Source: Flavobacteriales bacterium (GTDB lineage: Bacteria; Bacteroidota; Bacteroidia; Flavobacteriales_F; PHOS-HE28). Taken from it: DNA of 64,000 bases. Positions 7,455 to 16,766 of this stretch are shown in pieces. A program made the translations under genes and the position numbers. Location: positions 558,001 to 622,000 of the forward strand of contig JAMLHB010000002.1 in assembly GCA_023957375.1 (NCBI GenBank). The letters are read 5' to 3'. The notes under the pieces were generated by a model, which saw only the letters and a program-made list of their open reading frames with translations, made no database searches and was not told where the DNA came from. Every line of letters begins with the position of its first letter. Position 1 is the stretch's first letter.

Positions 7455-8222
7455 ATGCCACAGTTTCCATCCATTCTGGTTGCCGCCTTGGTGGTTACCG
7501 CCCCCTGCCGCGCCCAGTCCTACGCCACGCCTGAGCCGTACGGCGGCAAGCAGGCCGTGGGCTGGATGCTGGAGCAGGAACAACACTTTCCCGCCGGGGC
7601 GCTGGCCGCCGGCATCAATGGCGAGGCAACTATTGCATTCAAGGTACTGGCCGATGGAAGCACCGAGCACCTGCGGGTACAGATACCCTTGGACCCGGCC
7701 TGCGATGCGGAAGCCTTGCGCTTGGTGCGCCTGATCCGCTGGATGCCTGCTTCCACGGGCGGTACGGCTTTGGACACGGACCACTCCATCGCCATCCCGT
7801 TCAATGCCAAGCGCTACAAGAAGCTTCACGCAAAAACGGCCGCTTGCCCGCCCTTGGCCGGCAACACGCCTGCGGACAGCAGTTACCTGCTTTACATCGG
7901 CCAGCAGGTGGATACCCTTGCCGCCCCGCAAATTGCGGGCGGCCTGCGCGGCCTGCCGCACTATTTGGCGGGCAACCTGAAATATCCACCCGAAGCTTTC
8001 CGGCTGGACATCCAGGGCAAGGTGACCATTGAGTTTGTGGTGGAAACCAGTGGCAGCGTGAGCAACCTGCGCACCCTGAATTTCCTGGGCGGCGGATGCG
8101 ACGATGAGGCCATGCGCCTGGCACACACCGTCTGTTGGCAGCCCGCCATCAAAGGGGGAAAACGTGTGCGCAGCGTGATGAAATTGGACATCCAGTTCCG
8201 GTTGGATCCATCGAGCAGGTGA
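7455..8222 (+). CDS. Secreted protein with two tandem TonB C-terminal domains
   Basis: 255 residues from the ATG at 7455, chosen because a signal peptide follows (MPQFPSILVAALVVTAPCRA, then Gln). Two TonB_C-like domains are visible: residues about 55-115 (GEATIAFKVLADGSTEHLRV ... ALRLVRLIRWMPA) and about 175-250 (KYPPEAFRLDIQGKVTIEFV ... AMRLAHTVCWQPA). Normal TonB has an N-terminal membrane anchor and a Pro-rich spacer. This protein has neither, so it is probably periplasmic and not an energy transducer; a role as a partner of outer-membrane receptors or peptidoglycan is possible. No exbB/exbD are near. Confidence 0.8.
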   Translation: MPQFPSILVAALVVTAPCRAQSYATPEPYGGKQAVGWMLEQEQHFPAGALAAGINGEATIAFKVLADGSTEHLRVQIPLDPACDAEALRLVRLIRWMPASTGGTALDTDHSIAIPFNAKRYKKLHAKTAACPPLAGNTPADSSYLLYIGQQVDTLAAPQIAGGLRGLPHYLAGNLKYPPEAFRLDIQGKVTIEFVVETSGSVSNLRTLNFLGGGCDDEAMRLAHTVCWQPAIKGGKRVRSVMKLDIQFRLDPSSR

Positions 8223-8311
8223 TGGGTGTTCACCGTCAAGACGCCAAGGAGGGCTCCCGCGAAGCCTACTTGGTGTTTAGGCGGTCAGGTAATCCCCCAC
8301 ATCTTTACCCC

Positions 8312-8878
8312 ATGAAGAAGCGCGGTCCTTGGACCACCCTAAGCGAACGCTTGGCCTATGAAACACCGTGGATCTCCGTGGCGCACCACGAGGTGATCGA
8401 CCCGGGAGGCAAGCAAGGCGTTTACGGCGTGATCCATTTCAAGAACATTGCCGTGGGCGTGATCCCCCTGGACGATGAACTGAACACCTGGATCGTGGGC
8501 CAGTACCGCTATCCGCTGGAGGCGTACAGCTGGGAAATGCCCGAGGGTGGCGGCAGCCGCCATGTACCCGCCTTGGACAGTGCCCAGCGCGAGCTGCGCG
8601 AGGAGGCGGGGATCGAAGCAACGCGGTGGACGGAGATCCTGCAGATGGACCTCAGCAACAGTGCCAGCGATGAGCAGGCCGTGATCTTCGTGGCACAGGG
8701 CCTCAGCTTCCACGAACCGGAACCCGACCACGACGAGGAGCTGGAGCAACGCAAGCTTCCCTTTGAAGAGCTTTACCAAATGGTTTTGCGCGGCGAGGTA
8801 CGCGACAGCCTTACCGTGGCCGCCGTGCTGAAGGTGAAACTGATGCTCCTGGAAGGGAAGCTGGAACAAACCCGGTGA
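8312..8878 (+). CDS. Nudix hydrolase, ADP-sugar pyrophosphatase type
   Basis: 188 residues from the ATG at 8312. Likely hydrolyses ADP-ribose or a related nucleoside diphosphate sugar. The Nudix box is readable as EGGGSRHVPALDSAQRELREEAGI: the REL-x-EE-x-G core is intact, but the Glu normally seven residues into the box is Val. This variant with PEGGG in front is recognisable as a recurrent ADP-sugar-hydrolase subgroup, so the protein is not necessarily inactive. The N-terminal strands (VYGVIHFKNIAVGVIPLDDE) and W-E-M-P before the box also fit. It lies 89 bases downstream of the TonB_C gene. Confidence 0.85.
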   Translation: MKKRGPWTTLSERLAYETPWISVAHHEVIDPGGKQGVYGVIHFKNIAVGVIPLDDELNTWIVGQYRYPLEAYSWEMPEGGGSRHVPALDSAQRELREEAGIEATRWTEILQMDLSNSASDEQAVIFVAQGLSFHEPEPDHDEELEQRKLPFEELYQMVLRGEVRDSLTVAAVLKVKLMLLEGKLEQTR

Positions 8879-8967
8879 ACCGGGCCTGAAACTCGGCAGC
8901 GGCCCGCGCGCCTGCGTACGGCACCGGTCCCGAACGGCCCAAGGCAGCTATGCGCGCGCCGACTTGC

Positions 8968-10356
8968 CTACCGGACCAGCTGTACGTAGCCGGACTTTTC
9001 TCCCGGTTCATCCCATGTTGTCCGATAGTGCAGGACCCAATAGTAGATTCCCTCCGGGCATGGGGTTCCGTTCGCCCTTCCATCCCATCCGGCCAACACG
9101 TTGCCTGTGTGGAACATCACCATGCCCCAGCGATTGAATATGGTGAGATCGGCCTTTTCTATCCCTTCAAACACCAGTGGCCCATAGCCTTCATTGTGCC
9201 CGTCGTGGTTAGGGGTGAACACGTTCGGCATTTCGATCACACTTCCGCACGAAGATTCTTCAGCAATGAGCACGTAGGCCGTGGTGCTGCACTGGCCTTC
9301 GGTCACTTGGGCCCAATAGCTCCCCGGTGCGGTGATGTTCACCGATGGCGCCACCACACCGGTGGACCACAGGCAATCCGTGGCGGCGGCGCAGGCCAAC
9401 GTGATCGAGCTCCCGGGACACAAGGCTGTGTCGCCGCCCAGGTCCAGCACGGGCAGAATGGTGTAGCCCACGGCAATGCTGTCCGTGAAATCCATGCATG
9501 TATTGCTCACGTTGACCCAATACACACCCTGTTGCACCACCGTATAGGTAGGGCCGGTGGAGCCGTCCTGCCAGGTATAGTTCGCATTGCCGGTTGTTGC
9601 ATCCAGCAGCAAGGTTTGGCCGATGCACAACGTGGTGTCCTCCCCCAGAATACTTGCGGCACCATCCGTAATGGGCGACACCTCGATCTTATCAATGAAA
9701 TAGTAGGCACCTGTGCTTCCAACGGGAGTGACCAACGTATTGGCATCATCGCGGAAATTCCCGATGGTGATGTAATTGGATGCTTCCGTTGCGGTATACG
9801 TGAACTCATACTGTTGCCAGTAGTTGTCGTGGTCCACTAGTGTTGCGACCTCCAGTTGCGGAACAGCCGGAATGGGTTCATCCACGAGCTGGGCCAATGG
9901 GGCCACGGAAAAGCAGGCCCCTATGGCATTGGTGCGCTTCGAATAGAGCCCATTGTGCCCATTGCTGAGGTAGAAAGACACCCGGTACTGCCGACCGGGT
10001 TCCATCGGACAGGAGAACGCCGAGGAGATGTATTCCCTGAAGTTTGACAGGTTGGAACTGTAGGTCGCGAAACCCATTTGTGCGGCACCCGAATAGGGTT
10101 GGATCTGTCCGAAGAAGGAGCCCACGCCGCCCGCCAGATGGAAATAGTCAGGGCTGGCGTACGGGGGGCCGGAATAGTTGCCGTTCACATTGGTCCATCC
10201 CACTGCCAGATCGGTTTGCCCATAATTGTTCGGCAATTGCGTATAGTTCTCGAAATCGCCGTTGGCGAGCAAGTTCTGGGCACAGGCCGGATCGACCCAC
10301 CCGAACACCGCAATGCCGGCCAAAGCTGTGGGCAGGAGATGCACCAACTTCTTCAT
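8968..10356 (-). CDS. Large secreted protein with type B T9SS (gliding-motility-associated) C-terminal domain
   Basis: 462 residues from the methionine at 10356, chosen over three upstream candidates because the signal peptide starts there (MKKLVHLLPTALAGIAVFGW). The mature part opens with NLLANGDFENY, typical of carbohydrate-binding-like or LamG-like jelly-roll segments, followed by two Ig/PKD-like units (LCIGQTLLLDATTG; LCPGSSITLACAAATD). The last 85 residues (NVFTPNHDGHNEGYGP ... FNRWGMVMFHT ... PEGIYYWVLHY) are a gliding-motility-associated type B sorting domain. Type B substrates need a PorP/SprF-type partner for export; one is encoded at 40966-41901. Probably a surface protein or adhesin. 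Confidence 0.9.
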   Translation of the reverse strand: MKKLVHLLPTALAGIAVFGWVDPACAQNLLANGDFENYTQLPNNYGQTDLAVGWTNVNGNYSGPPYASPDYFHLAGGVGSFFGQIQPYSGAAQMGFATYSSNLSNFREYISSAFSCPMEPGRQYRVSFYLSNGHNGLYSKRTNAIGACFSVAPLAQLVDEPIPAVPQLEVATLVDHDNYWQQYEFTYTATEASNYITIGNFRDDANTLVTPVGSTGAYYFIDKIEVSPITDGAASILGEDTTLCIGQTLLLDATTGNANYTWQDGSTGPTYTVVQQGVYWVNVSNTCMDFTDSIAVGYTILPVLDLGGDTALCPGSSITLACAAATDCLWSTGVVAPSVNITAPGSYWAQVTEGQCSTTAYVLIAEESSCGSVIEMPNVFTPNHDGHNEGYGPLVFEGIEKADLTIFNRWGMVMFHTGNVLAGWDGRANGTPCPEGIYYWVLHYRTTWDEPGEKSGYVQLVR

Positions 10357-10610
10357 TTGCGCGATCGGATGTTCCATCCGTGCAGGGCTCATTCCGCTGC
10401 CCATGGCGCGATGTTCCGGCTTTTCGGAGGGCGCGGATGACCGCTGGGGAAGTATGCGGATAGCGTTCATTGCCGGTGGTTGATCCGAGTGGCGGTGTCC
10501 TGCTCAAGACGTCTCCGGCCCTGCCAAGGTATGCTTTCGTTCAGCAGGGAACGGTTGATTTGTTCCCAACTGGATCACCCGTTGACCGCAACCGTACAAT
10601 GGGCTATGCT

Positions 10611-11510
10611 TCAGAAGAGCACCCAATGCCCCACCACTTGGCCCTTGCTGCGGAATTCCAGCGTTGGGGCGGGCATCTTCAGGGCATCCAGCAGGAAGAA
10701 AGCGGTGCGCAGGAACTTGCTCTCCGTGGGGATGCGGGAGAAGGCGATGTCCGGTGCCAGATAGTACTGGCGGTATTCGCCAAGATTGCCGCGGGCGGTG
10801 AGCATGCCCTCCGCGCCCATGCCTGCCGCGATGTTCAGCCAGGGCGGTAGGTTCTTCCAGCCAAAGGCGTTGGGGTTGGCGCTGAGCCAGACGGTGGTGC
10901 CGTTGTAGTCCTTCAGCAGGCGTTCCGGCAGGGTGGAACCGAGCACCTCGGGGCGTTGGGGCGCGAAGTCCGTGGGATGCGCGGACCATTTGAGCAGGAA
11001 GCGTTGTTCACCCCACCCCCGTTGCTGGCCGATGAAGAGCGCTGTTCCCGCCGTGTTCGCGGCCATGTCCCACCAGCTGAACCCGTATGCGGAGGAGCGG
11101 CCGTCCAGCAGTTCCACGCCGGTGAGGTAGATCAGGCCCACGGAACCGCCGAGCCAGGCGGACAGCTCAGGGCGGAAGCCCGCCCATTGGAAGGCGGCAT
11201 GGCCGCCCCGGCCCAGTTGATACGCGCCGTAGGCATGGCCTGCCTTGTCCATCTGCAGCCACTCATCGCCGTCGTTGAAGAAGTGCAACTTGCCCCGGTC
11301 GTGCCCGCTGTACCACGCCTTGTCCAAGGCGATCAGGGACCCGGTGGCGAATGCAGCGGTTCCACCCGCCACGAACCAGGCCCGGCCGGGGCGCAGGCTA
11401 TCCATCGGTTGTGCCCGGGCATCCTGCGCTTCGGCGCGGTACCCGCACAACCCCACCACTACGCACAGGGCCGCTTGAACCAGCTTCCGCACAACGGGCA
11501 CCCGGGCCAT
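10611..11510 (-). CDS. DUF2279 (YfiM-like) secreted protein
   Basis: 299 residues from the ATG at 11510, 14 bases after the phosphomutase stop. Signal peptide MARVPVVRKLVQAALCVVVG ending near AEA. The central HFFNDGDEWLQMDKAGHAYGAY and GLIYLTGVELLDGRSSAYGF plus WWDMAANTAGTALFIGQQ match the DUF2279/YfiM pattern of conserved acidic and His residues around hydrophobic helices. Such proteins are envelope-associated; their function is not established. The tight spacing suggests an operon with the phosphohexomutase, whose product can feed surface glycan synthesis. Confidence 0.8.
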   Translation of the reverse strand: MARVPVVRKLVQAALCVVVGLCGYRAEAQDARAQPMDSLRPGRAWFVAGGTAAFATGSLIALDKAWYSGHDRGKLHFFNDGDEWLQMDKAGHAYGAYQLGRGGHAAFQWAGFRPELSAWLGGSVGLIYLTGVELLDGRSSAYGFSWWDMAANTAGTALFIGQQRGWGEQRFLLKWSAHPTDFAPQRPEVLGSTLPERLLKDYNGTTVWLSANPNAFGWKNLPPWLNIAAGMGAEGMLTARGNLGEYRQYYLAPDIAFSRIPTESKFLRTAFFLLDALKMPAPTLEFRSKGQVVGHWVLF

Positions 11511-11524
11511 GGTCCCTTGGCGCA

Positions 11525-12931
11525 CTATGCACCGATGGTGGCCCGGCAAGCTTCCAGGATGGCCCGTGCCCGGTCCATGGTATGACCGCCGGCATACAAG
11601 CGCAACACCGGTTCGGTGCCGCTGGCGCGGATCATCAGCCATTCATCCCCGGGGAAGAAGTACTTGTAGCCATCCATCGTATCCCGCCCTTGCGGCTTGA
11701 ATTCGCCGAAGGTGGAATAGGTATCCGCCCCGCACTGCTTGAGCACCTCCTGCTTCAGTTCTTCGGTGATGTGCAGGTCGTTGCGCTCGTAGGCGAAGGG
11801 GCCAACGATGGCGTACACCTCGGCCACGAGGTCCTCTAAGGTCTTGCCGCTCTTGGCCATGAATTCCCAGATGGTGAGGCCCATCCAGATGCCATCCCGC
11901 TCGGGGATGTGGCCTTTGATGGCGATGCCGCCGCTCTCCTCGCCACCGAGCAGCACATCATCGGTGATCATGATCCCGGCGATCCACTTGAAGCCGATCT
12001 TGGTCACTTGGTATTCCAGTCCGTAATGCTTGCACAGGGCCTCCACCTTGGGCGTGGTGCTGGTGGCCACCACCACTTTGCCCTTCATGCCCTTGTACTT
12101 CACCAAGTAGTGGATCAGCAGCAGGATGATGTGGTGCGAGTCCACGAACTCGCCCTTGCTGTCGTACAGGCCGATGCGGTCGGCATCACCGTCGGTGGCC
12201 AGACCGCATTGGATGCCATTGGCCGGGATGAACTTCGAAAACTCGATCAGGTTCCGGTGGATGGGCTCCGGCGCTTGGCCGTGGAAGCCGGGGTTGTGGT
12301 CGCAGTGCAGCAGGGCCACTTCGGGCAGGATGCGCGGGATCACGCGTTGGCCCGCGCCGAACATGGCATCGTAGCCGAGCTTCATGCCGCTCTTGCGGAT
12401 GGCCGCCAGGTCAAAGCATTTCTCCACGTGCTGCACGTACATGTCCTCCAGCGCAATGTCCAGGAGCATTCCATCCGCCTTGGCCTTGGCGAGGTCCACG
12501 TGCGCCAGGTCCACGCCGTGCACTTCGGGGATCAGGTCCTCCACTTGTTGTACTTCCTCGGGGATCAGCGGGCCGCCATGCGGGCCCTTCAGTTTGTAGC
12601 CGTTGTAGCTCGGGGGATTGTGGCTGGCGGTGATGATCACGCCCATGCCGGCCTTCATGCGCAGGGTGCCGAGCGAGATCATGGGGGTGCTCACGAAGCC
12701 CTTGGCGAGGTGCACTTTGACCCCATGGTTGACCAGTACTTTGGCGGTTGTTTCGGCAAAGAGCTCACCGGCAAACCGGCAATCGTGGCCCACGACCACG
12801 CTGGTGCCCTGCGGGTATTTGTTCTTTAGCCAAAGCGCCAGGCCCACGGTTACCCGGGCCACGTTCTCCACGGTGTATTCCTGCGCGATGATGGCCCGCC
12901 AACCGTCGGTACCGAACTTGATCTTGCTCAT
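11525..12931 (-). CDS. Phosphoglucomutase/phosphomannomutase family enzyme
   Basis: 468 residues from the ATG at 12931. Alpha-D-phosphohexomutase that moves a phosphate between C1 and C6 of hexose phosphates through a phosphoserine. All four domain signatures are present: the catalytic Ser in ITASHNPPSYNGYK (Ser103), the Mg loop ATDGDADRIGL, the sugar-specificity loop GGEESGGIAIKGH and the phosphate-binding loop RASGTEPVLRLYAGG. GEESGG fits glucose/mannose-type enzymes rather than glucosamine mutase, but the substrate cannot be fixed. A TACTTTCG element lies 24 bases upstream of the start. Confidence 0.92.
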   Translation of the reverse strand: MSKIKFGTDGWRAIIAQEYTVENVARVTVGLALWLKNKYPQGTSVVVGHDCRFAGELFAETTAKVLVNHGVKVHLAKGFVSTPMISLGTLRMKAGMGVIITASHNPPSYNGYKLKGPHGGPLIPEEVQQVEDLIPEVHGVDLAHVDLAKAKADGMLLDIALEDMYVQHVEKCFDLAAIRKSGMKLGYDAMFGAGQRVIPRILPEVALLHCDHNPGFHGQAPEPIHRNLIEFSKFIPANGIQCGLATDGDADRIGLYDSKGEFVDSHHIILLLIHYLVKYKGMKGKVVVATSTTPKVEALCKHYGLEYQVTKIGFKWIAGIMITDDVLLGGEESGGIAIKGHIPERDGIWMGLTIWEFMAKSGKTLEDLVAEVYAIVGPFAYERNDLHITEELKQEVLKQCGADTYSTFGEFKPQGRDTMDGYKYFFPGDEWLMIRASGTEPVLRLYAGGHTMDRARAILEACRATIGA

Positions 12932-12954
12932 GTAGTTCAACAGGTGTCAAGCCG

Positions 12955-12962
12955 CGAAAGTA
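12955..12962 (-). promoter_or_regulatory. -7 element TACTTTCG of the phosphohexomutase operon
   Basis: TACTTTCG on the minus strand, a TTCG variant of TAnnTTTG, 23 bases before the ATG at 12931. No TTG at the expected -33 spacing, so it is weaker than the rpoD and VCBS gene promoters. Confidence 0.4.
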
Positions 12963-13145
12963 GGGCACCTTGGGAACTGCACTTGGATCAAAAGCGGGAA
13001 GAAGCGGGAAGAAGTGAAGCAGCGAAGAAGTGAAGTGACGGGGTGCGGAACCGCCCTTCCCATTCATCCCCATGGCTCTCTATTTCCCCGTCCCCTTCCA
13101 TTCCTTTCCCCGGCATCCCCGGGTTCTGCATCTCCAGTTCACGGC

Positions 13146-14171
13146 TCAGCGATAGATGCCGCGCTTGTTCAGAGCCTGCTGGTAACGCCGGGCGTTCACC
13201 AAGTGCTGCTGGTAGGTGGTGCTGAAATTGCTGTACCCGCTAAGGTCTTCCCGGGCGCAGAAGTAGAGGTAGTCGGTTTTGGCCGGGCTGAGCACGGCAT
13301 CGATGAAGCGTGGTTCGGGCAGGTTGATCGGCCCCGGGGGCAGACCTGCGTGTGTGTACGTGTTGTACGGGGAATCCACGCGCTTGTCATTGTGCAGCAC
13401 ACGGTTCAGCGAATCCAAGCCCAAGGCGTACACCAGGGTGGGGTCCGCCTGCAGGGGCATGCCGATGCGCAGCCGGTTGAGGTACACGCTGGCGATCTTC
13501 GGGGCATCGCTGGTCTTTCCGGTTTCCGCCTGCACGATACTGGCCAGGGTGCTCACCTCGCTTTGCGTGAGGCCGAGCGCATCGGCCTTGGCCCGCCGTT
13601 CATCGTTCCAGAATTGCTTGTACTCCTTGGCCATGCGGTCGATCAACTGGTCGGGCGTGGTGGTCCACCACACCTCGTAGGTGTTCGGCAGGAAGAGCGA
13701 AATGATGGTGGCCTGGTTAAAGCCGAGCTTACGGATGGTGGCCGGGTCCATGATGGCGGTGAGCACCTCCAGGGAGTCGGATTGGATGTACTTGGCCATT
13801 TGGCCGGCCAGCTGCGGCAGGTTCCTGATGTTGTTGAAAGTGATCCGTACCGGGTCCTGGTCACCGCTGCGCAACTTGTTCACCAGGTCGTTCATGGACA
13901 TGCCTTTGGGCACCACGTAGCGGCCCGGCCGGATGCGTTCATACTTCTTCCGTGTGGCCACCCAGCGGAACAGGCGGATGTCCGAAACGATGTTCCCGGC
14001 TTGCAGGCTGTCCTGCACTTGCACCATTTCCGCACCCGTGGGGATCAGCAGCACCTGCTCTTTTCCGGCAAAGCCTGTTGCCGGGCCGTACACCTTCTTC
14101 CAGGTGCGCCATGCATAATAGCCGCCGACCACCAGGATGAGCAGGCCAAGGGTGAGGAATGCCTTCTTCAT
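13146..14171 (-). CDS. mltG: Endolytic murein transglycosylase MltG
   Basis: 341 residues. Inner-membrane lytic transglycosylase that cuts nascent glycan strands and so limits their length. One N-terminal membrane segment (MKKAFLTLGLLILVVGGYYA), a LysM-like region (GAEMVQVQDSLQAGNIVSD ... RPGRYVVPKGMSMNDLV), then the YceG domain. The catalytic Glu is Glu216 in LASIVQAETGKTSDAPKIAS, followed by the family motif SPYNTYTHAGLPPGPI. Its start overlaps the dapF stop by four bases (ATGA), so the two cell-wall genes are translationally coupled. Confidence 0.95.
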   Translation of the reverse strand: MKKAFLTLGLLILVVGGYYAWRTWKKVYGPATGFAGKEQVLLIPTGAEMVQVQDSLQAGNIVSDIRLFRWVATRKKYERIRPGRYVVPKGMSMNDLVNKLRSGDQDPVRITFNNIRNLPQLAGQMAKYIQSDSLEVLTAIMDPATIRKLGFNQATIISLFLPNTYEVWWTTTPDQLIDRMAKEYKQFWNDERRAKADALGLTQSEVSTLASIVQAETGKTSDAPKIASVYLNRLRIGMPLQADPTLVYALGLDSLNRVLHNDKRVDSPYNTYTHAGLPPGPINLPEPRFIDAVLSPAKTDYLYFCAREDLSGYSNFSTTYQQHLVNARRYQQALNKRGIYR

Positions 14172-14956
14172 CCGGGCAATTTCACTTGGCCATCGAACAC
14201 ATGGGCAACGGGCCCTTGCAGGAAAACGTGCGCAAAGCCGCCTTCGTGCACGGCCGCCATGGCACGGAGCTTACCCCCCGGGGTGCTCACGGCACACTCC
14301 CGGGCAACCAGTCCCACGGCCATGGCCCACAGTGCGGCCGCCGTCACCCCTGTGCCGCAGCTCAACGTCTCCGCCTCCACGCCTCTTTCGTAGGTGCGCA
14401 TTTGCACATGGCCTTGGTGCCAGCGGACGAAGTTCACGTTGATGCCTTCTTTGGAGAACCGTGGCCCGTACCGGTATTTATGCGCCTCGGCCACCAGGTC
14501 CACGGCCGCAGGATCGGCTACGGGCACCAGCAAGTGTGGCGAACCCGTGTTCAGCCACAAGGTTCCATCCTCCAAGCGCTCCATGGCATGCACATCACGC
14601 AGGGACACTTCCACCTCGTCACCGATCCAACGGGCACGGTGCTCCCCGTCAATGGCCGTGAACCGCACCGGCCCGAGCGCCCCGGCGAGGCGGCTGTGGA
14701 AGGCAAAGGCGCATCGGCTTCCATTGCCGCAAAAGCTGCGGCTGCCGTCGGGATTGAGGAACTCCATGTGGAAATCCGTGCCCGCCCGGTGTGCCGGCCT
14801 CAGCAGGATCAGGCCATCGCTGCCTATCCCGAACCGCCTCTGGCAGAGGCTGCGGGCCAAGGTGGAGGCATCCTCGGGCAGCTTTCGCTGCCGGTCGTCC
14901 ACCAGGATGAAATCATTCCCCGTACCGTGCCACTTGGAGAAGGTGATGGTTGCCAT
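14168..14956 (-). CDS. dapF: Diaminopimelate epimerase
   Basis: 262 residues from the ATG at 14956; upstream methionines lack family similarity. Converts LL- to meso-diaminopimelate for lysine and peptidoglycan synthesis. The two catalytic cysteines are visible: Cys76 in FCGNGSRCAF and Cys200 in LSCGTGVTA. The N-terminal signature FSKWHGTGNDFILVDD and GSPHLLV are also typical. It is the first gene of a dapF-mltG pair and divergent from htrA. GATATTTG just upstream is a seven-of-eight match to the -7 pattern. Confidence 0.95.
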   Translation of the reverse strand: MATITFSKWHGTGNDFILVDDRQRKLPEDASTLARSLCQRRFGIGSDGLILLRPAHRAGTDFHMEFLNPDGSRSFCGNGSRCAFAFHSRLAGALGPVRFTAIDGEHRARWIGDEVEVSLRDVHAMERLEDGTLWLNTGSPHLLVPVADPAAVDLVAEAHKYRYGPRFSKEGINVNFVRWHQGHVQMRTYERGVEAETLSCGTGVTAAALWAMAVGLVARECAVSTPGGKLRAMAAVHEGGFAHVFLQGPVAHVFDGQVKLPG

Positions 14957-15112
14957 TTCGGCAGCAAATATCGGCTTGGCACGCTCCTCGCATTCCCCGC
15001 CACGCTGCCGGTACGGACCGGCGCGTTGATCAACACTCGTTAACAGCGCCTGCATGAACAAGGCACTACGGGCGGCGTTTGTCAACCAACGTTCAAAGAA
15101 AAACAGGGACCT

Positions 15113-16573
15113 ATGAACCGATCAACATTCAAGCAAGCACTCGGATACGTGGGCATGGCCGTGGCCGGCGGTCTTTTGGCCTTGGGTGTGCACGACCGGA
15201 TCGGGACCAAGCCATCCATGGTGGCCACCGATACCGCAGCGCCCCCACCGGCCCATTTCGTGGGCATGGTCGCACCCGGCGGCATTGCCATGGAAGCGGC
15301 CGATTTCACGGAGGCCGCAGCCAAAAGCATCGATGCGGTGGTGCACGTCACCACGGAATCCACGGTTCAACAAGCGCCGATGTACAACTTCTTCTGGGGC
15401 TATCAGCAGCGCCCCCCGCAACAGGTTCGCGGCGCGGGCAGCGGGGTGATCATCTCCGATGACGGATACATCGTGACCAACAACCACGTGGTGGACGGCG
15501 CGGACAAGATCCAAGTTCACCTCAACGACAAACGGAAGTATGACGCCACCGTGATCGGCCGCGACCCCAGCACGGACATCGCCCTGATCAAGATCGACGG
15601 GGAACAGCTCCCCACCCTGGCTTTTGCCAACAGCGACGACGTGAAGGTCGGCCAGTGGGTGCTGGCCGTGGGCAACCCGATGAACCTCACCAGCACGGTC
15701 ACCGCCGGCATCGTAAGCGCCAAGGCGCGCAACATCAACATCCTGCAATACGATCCGGACAAGGACATCTTCCCGATCGAGAGCTTCATCCAAACCGATG
15801 CGGCCGTAAACCCCGGCAACAGCGGTGGGGCCTTGGTGAACACGGCGGGCAACTTGATCGGCATCAACAGCGCCATTGCCAGCACCACGGGCAGTTACAC
15901 GGGCTATTCCTTTGCCGTGCCGTCCAACATCGTGAACAAGGTGACCCATGACCTGATGGAGTTCGGGCGTGTGCGCCGGGCCTACATGGGGGTCACCATC
16001 AGCGACATCGACCAGGACATGGCCAAGAACTTCGGCCTCTCCCAACTGAACGGCGTGTACGTGAAGGATGTGCTGGACAATGGCGCAGCGCGGAAGGCCG
16101 GCATGAAAGGCGGCGACGTGATCACCAAGGTGGGGAACATGGCGGTGGACAACGTGCCGGAGCTTCAAGGGCAGATCAGCAAGTTCAGCCCCGGCGACAA
16201 GATCATGGTGACCGTGCTGCACGAAGGCAAGGAGAGCGTGAAGGAATTGACGTTGCAGGACCGCGTTGGCGAAGGCAAGACCGGCAGCACCGCCGAACTG
16301 GCCCTGCCTTCCTTGGGTGCGGACCTGGCCACTGCCTCACCAGAGGAGCTAAGGGCCCTGAAGTTGGGCAGCGGAGTGAAGGTAACCCGGCTGTCGGGCG
16401 GGAAGCTCCGCAGCATTGGCATCCGCGAAGGGTTCATCATCACCAAGATCGACCAGAAGCCGATGAACGACCCAAAGGATGTTGAAAAGGCGCTCGGCAG
16501 CAGGTCTGGTGGTGTGCTGATCGAGGGGGTTTACCCGAACGGCATGCGCGCCTATTACGGCCTTGGCGTATAA
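15113..16573 (+). CDS. HtrA/DegP-family periplasmic serine protease with two PDZ domains
   Basis: 486 residues. Envelope quality-control protease/chaperone. The N-terminal hydrophobic segment (LGYVGMAVAGGLLALGV) is a signal anchor or signal peptide. The chymotrypsin-fold triad is complete: His125 in TNNHVVDGA, Asp155 in STDIALIK and Ser237 in NPGNSGGAL. Two PDZ domains follow: about 285-375 (YMGVTISDIDQDMAKNFGLS ... AARKAGMKGGDVI) and 400-486 (GIREGFIITKIDQKPM). The length is normal for DegP/DegQ-type proteins of Bacteroidota. It would act on misfolded cargo and barrels, in keeping with the envelope-rich neighbourhood. Confidence 0.95.
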   Translation: MNRSTFKQALGYVGMAVAGGLLALGVHDRIGTKPSMVATDTAAPPPAHFVGMVAPGGIAMEAADFTEAAAKSIDAVVHVTTESTVQQAPMYNFFWGYQQRPPQQVRGAGSGVIISDDGYIVTNNHVVDGADKIQVHLNDKRKYDATVIGRDPSTDIALIKIDGEQLPTLAFANSDDVKVGQWVLAVGNPMNLTSTVTAGIVSAKARNINILQYDPDKDIFPIESFIQTDAAVNPGNSGGALVNTAGNLIGINSAIASTTGSYTGYSFAVPSNIVNKVTHDLMEFGRVRRAYMGVTISDIDQDMAKNFGLSQLNGVYVKDVLDNGAARKAGMKGGDVITKVGNMAVDNVPELQGQISKFSPGDKIMVTVLHEGKESVKELTLQDRVGEGKTGSTAELALPSLGADLATASPEELRALKLGSGVKVTRLSGGKLRSIGIREGFIITKIDQKPMNDPKDVEKALGSRSGGVLIEGVYPNGMRAYYGLGV

Positions 16574-16628
16574 CCATTTATCCATCAGCCACTTACAAAT
16601 ACTGGCCCACCTCCCTAAACTGGGCCCC

Positions 16629-16659
16629 TTGCCCGGTGCAGGGCACGGCCCTACCTTCG
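16629..16659 (+). promoter_or_regulatory. Promoter of rpoD: TTG, 20 bases, TACCTTCG
   Basis: TTG at 16629-16631 and TACCTTCG at 16652-16659 are separated by 20 bases, matching the Bacteroidota -33/-7 layout. The predicted start is near 16666, giving a leader of about 100 nt before the ATG at 16767. It lies after the htrA stop, so rpoD and gap can be transcribed independently of htrA. Confidence 0.6.
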
Positions 16660-16766
16660 CGGCCTGAGCGAACCGATAGGTTTCACCGGTTGTTTACCAT
16701 CCGTGTGCCTTTCGATCCACCAACCACACACAACCATTTAACACCCCGACGCCCGTGACAAGCAGA

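Noticed and set aside
10357..10610. Gene in the 254-bp gap between the type B cargo and the DUF2279 gene
   Set aside because: No frame with coding character, no tRNA or hairpin worth naming; possible leader of the minus-strand cargo gene.
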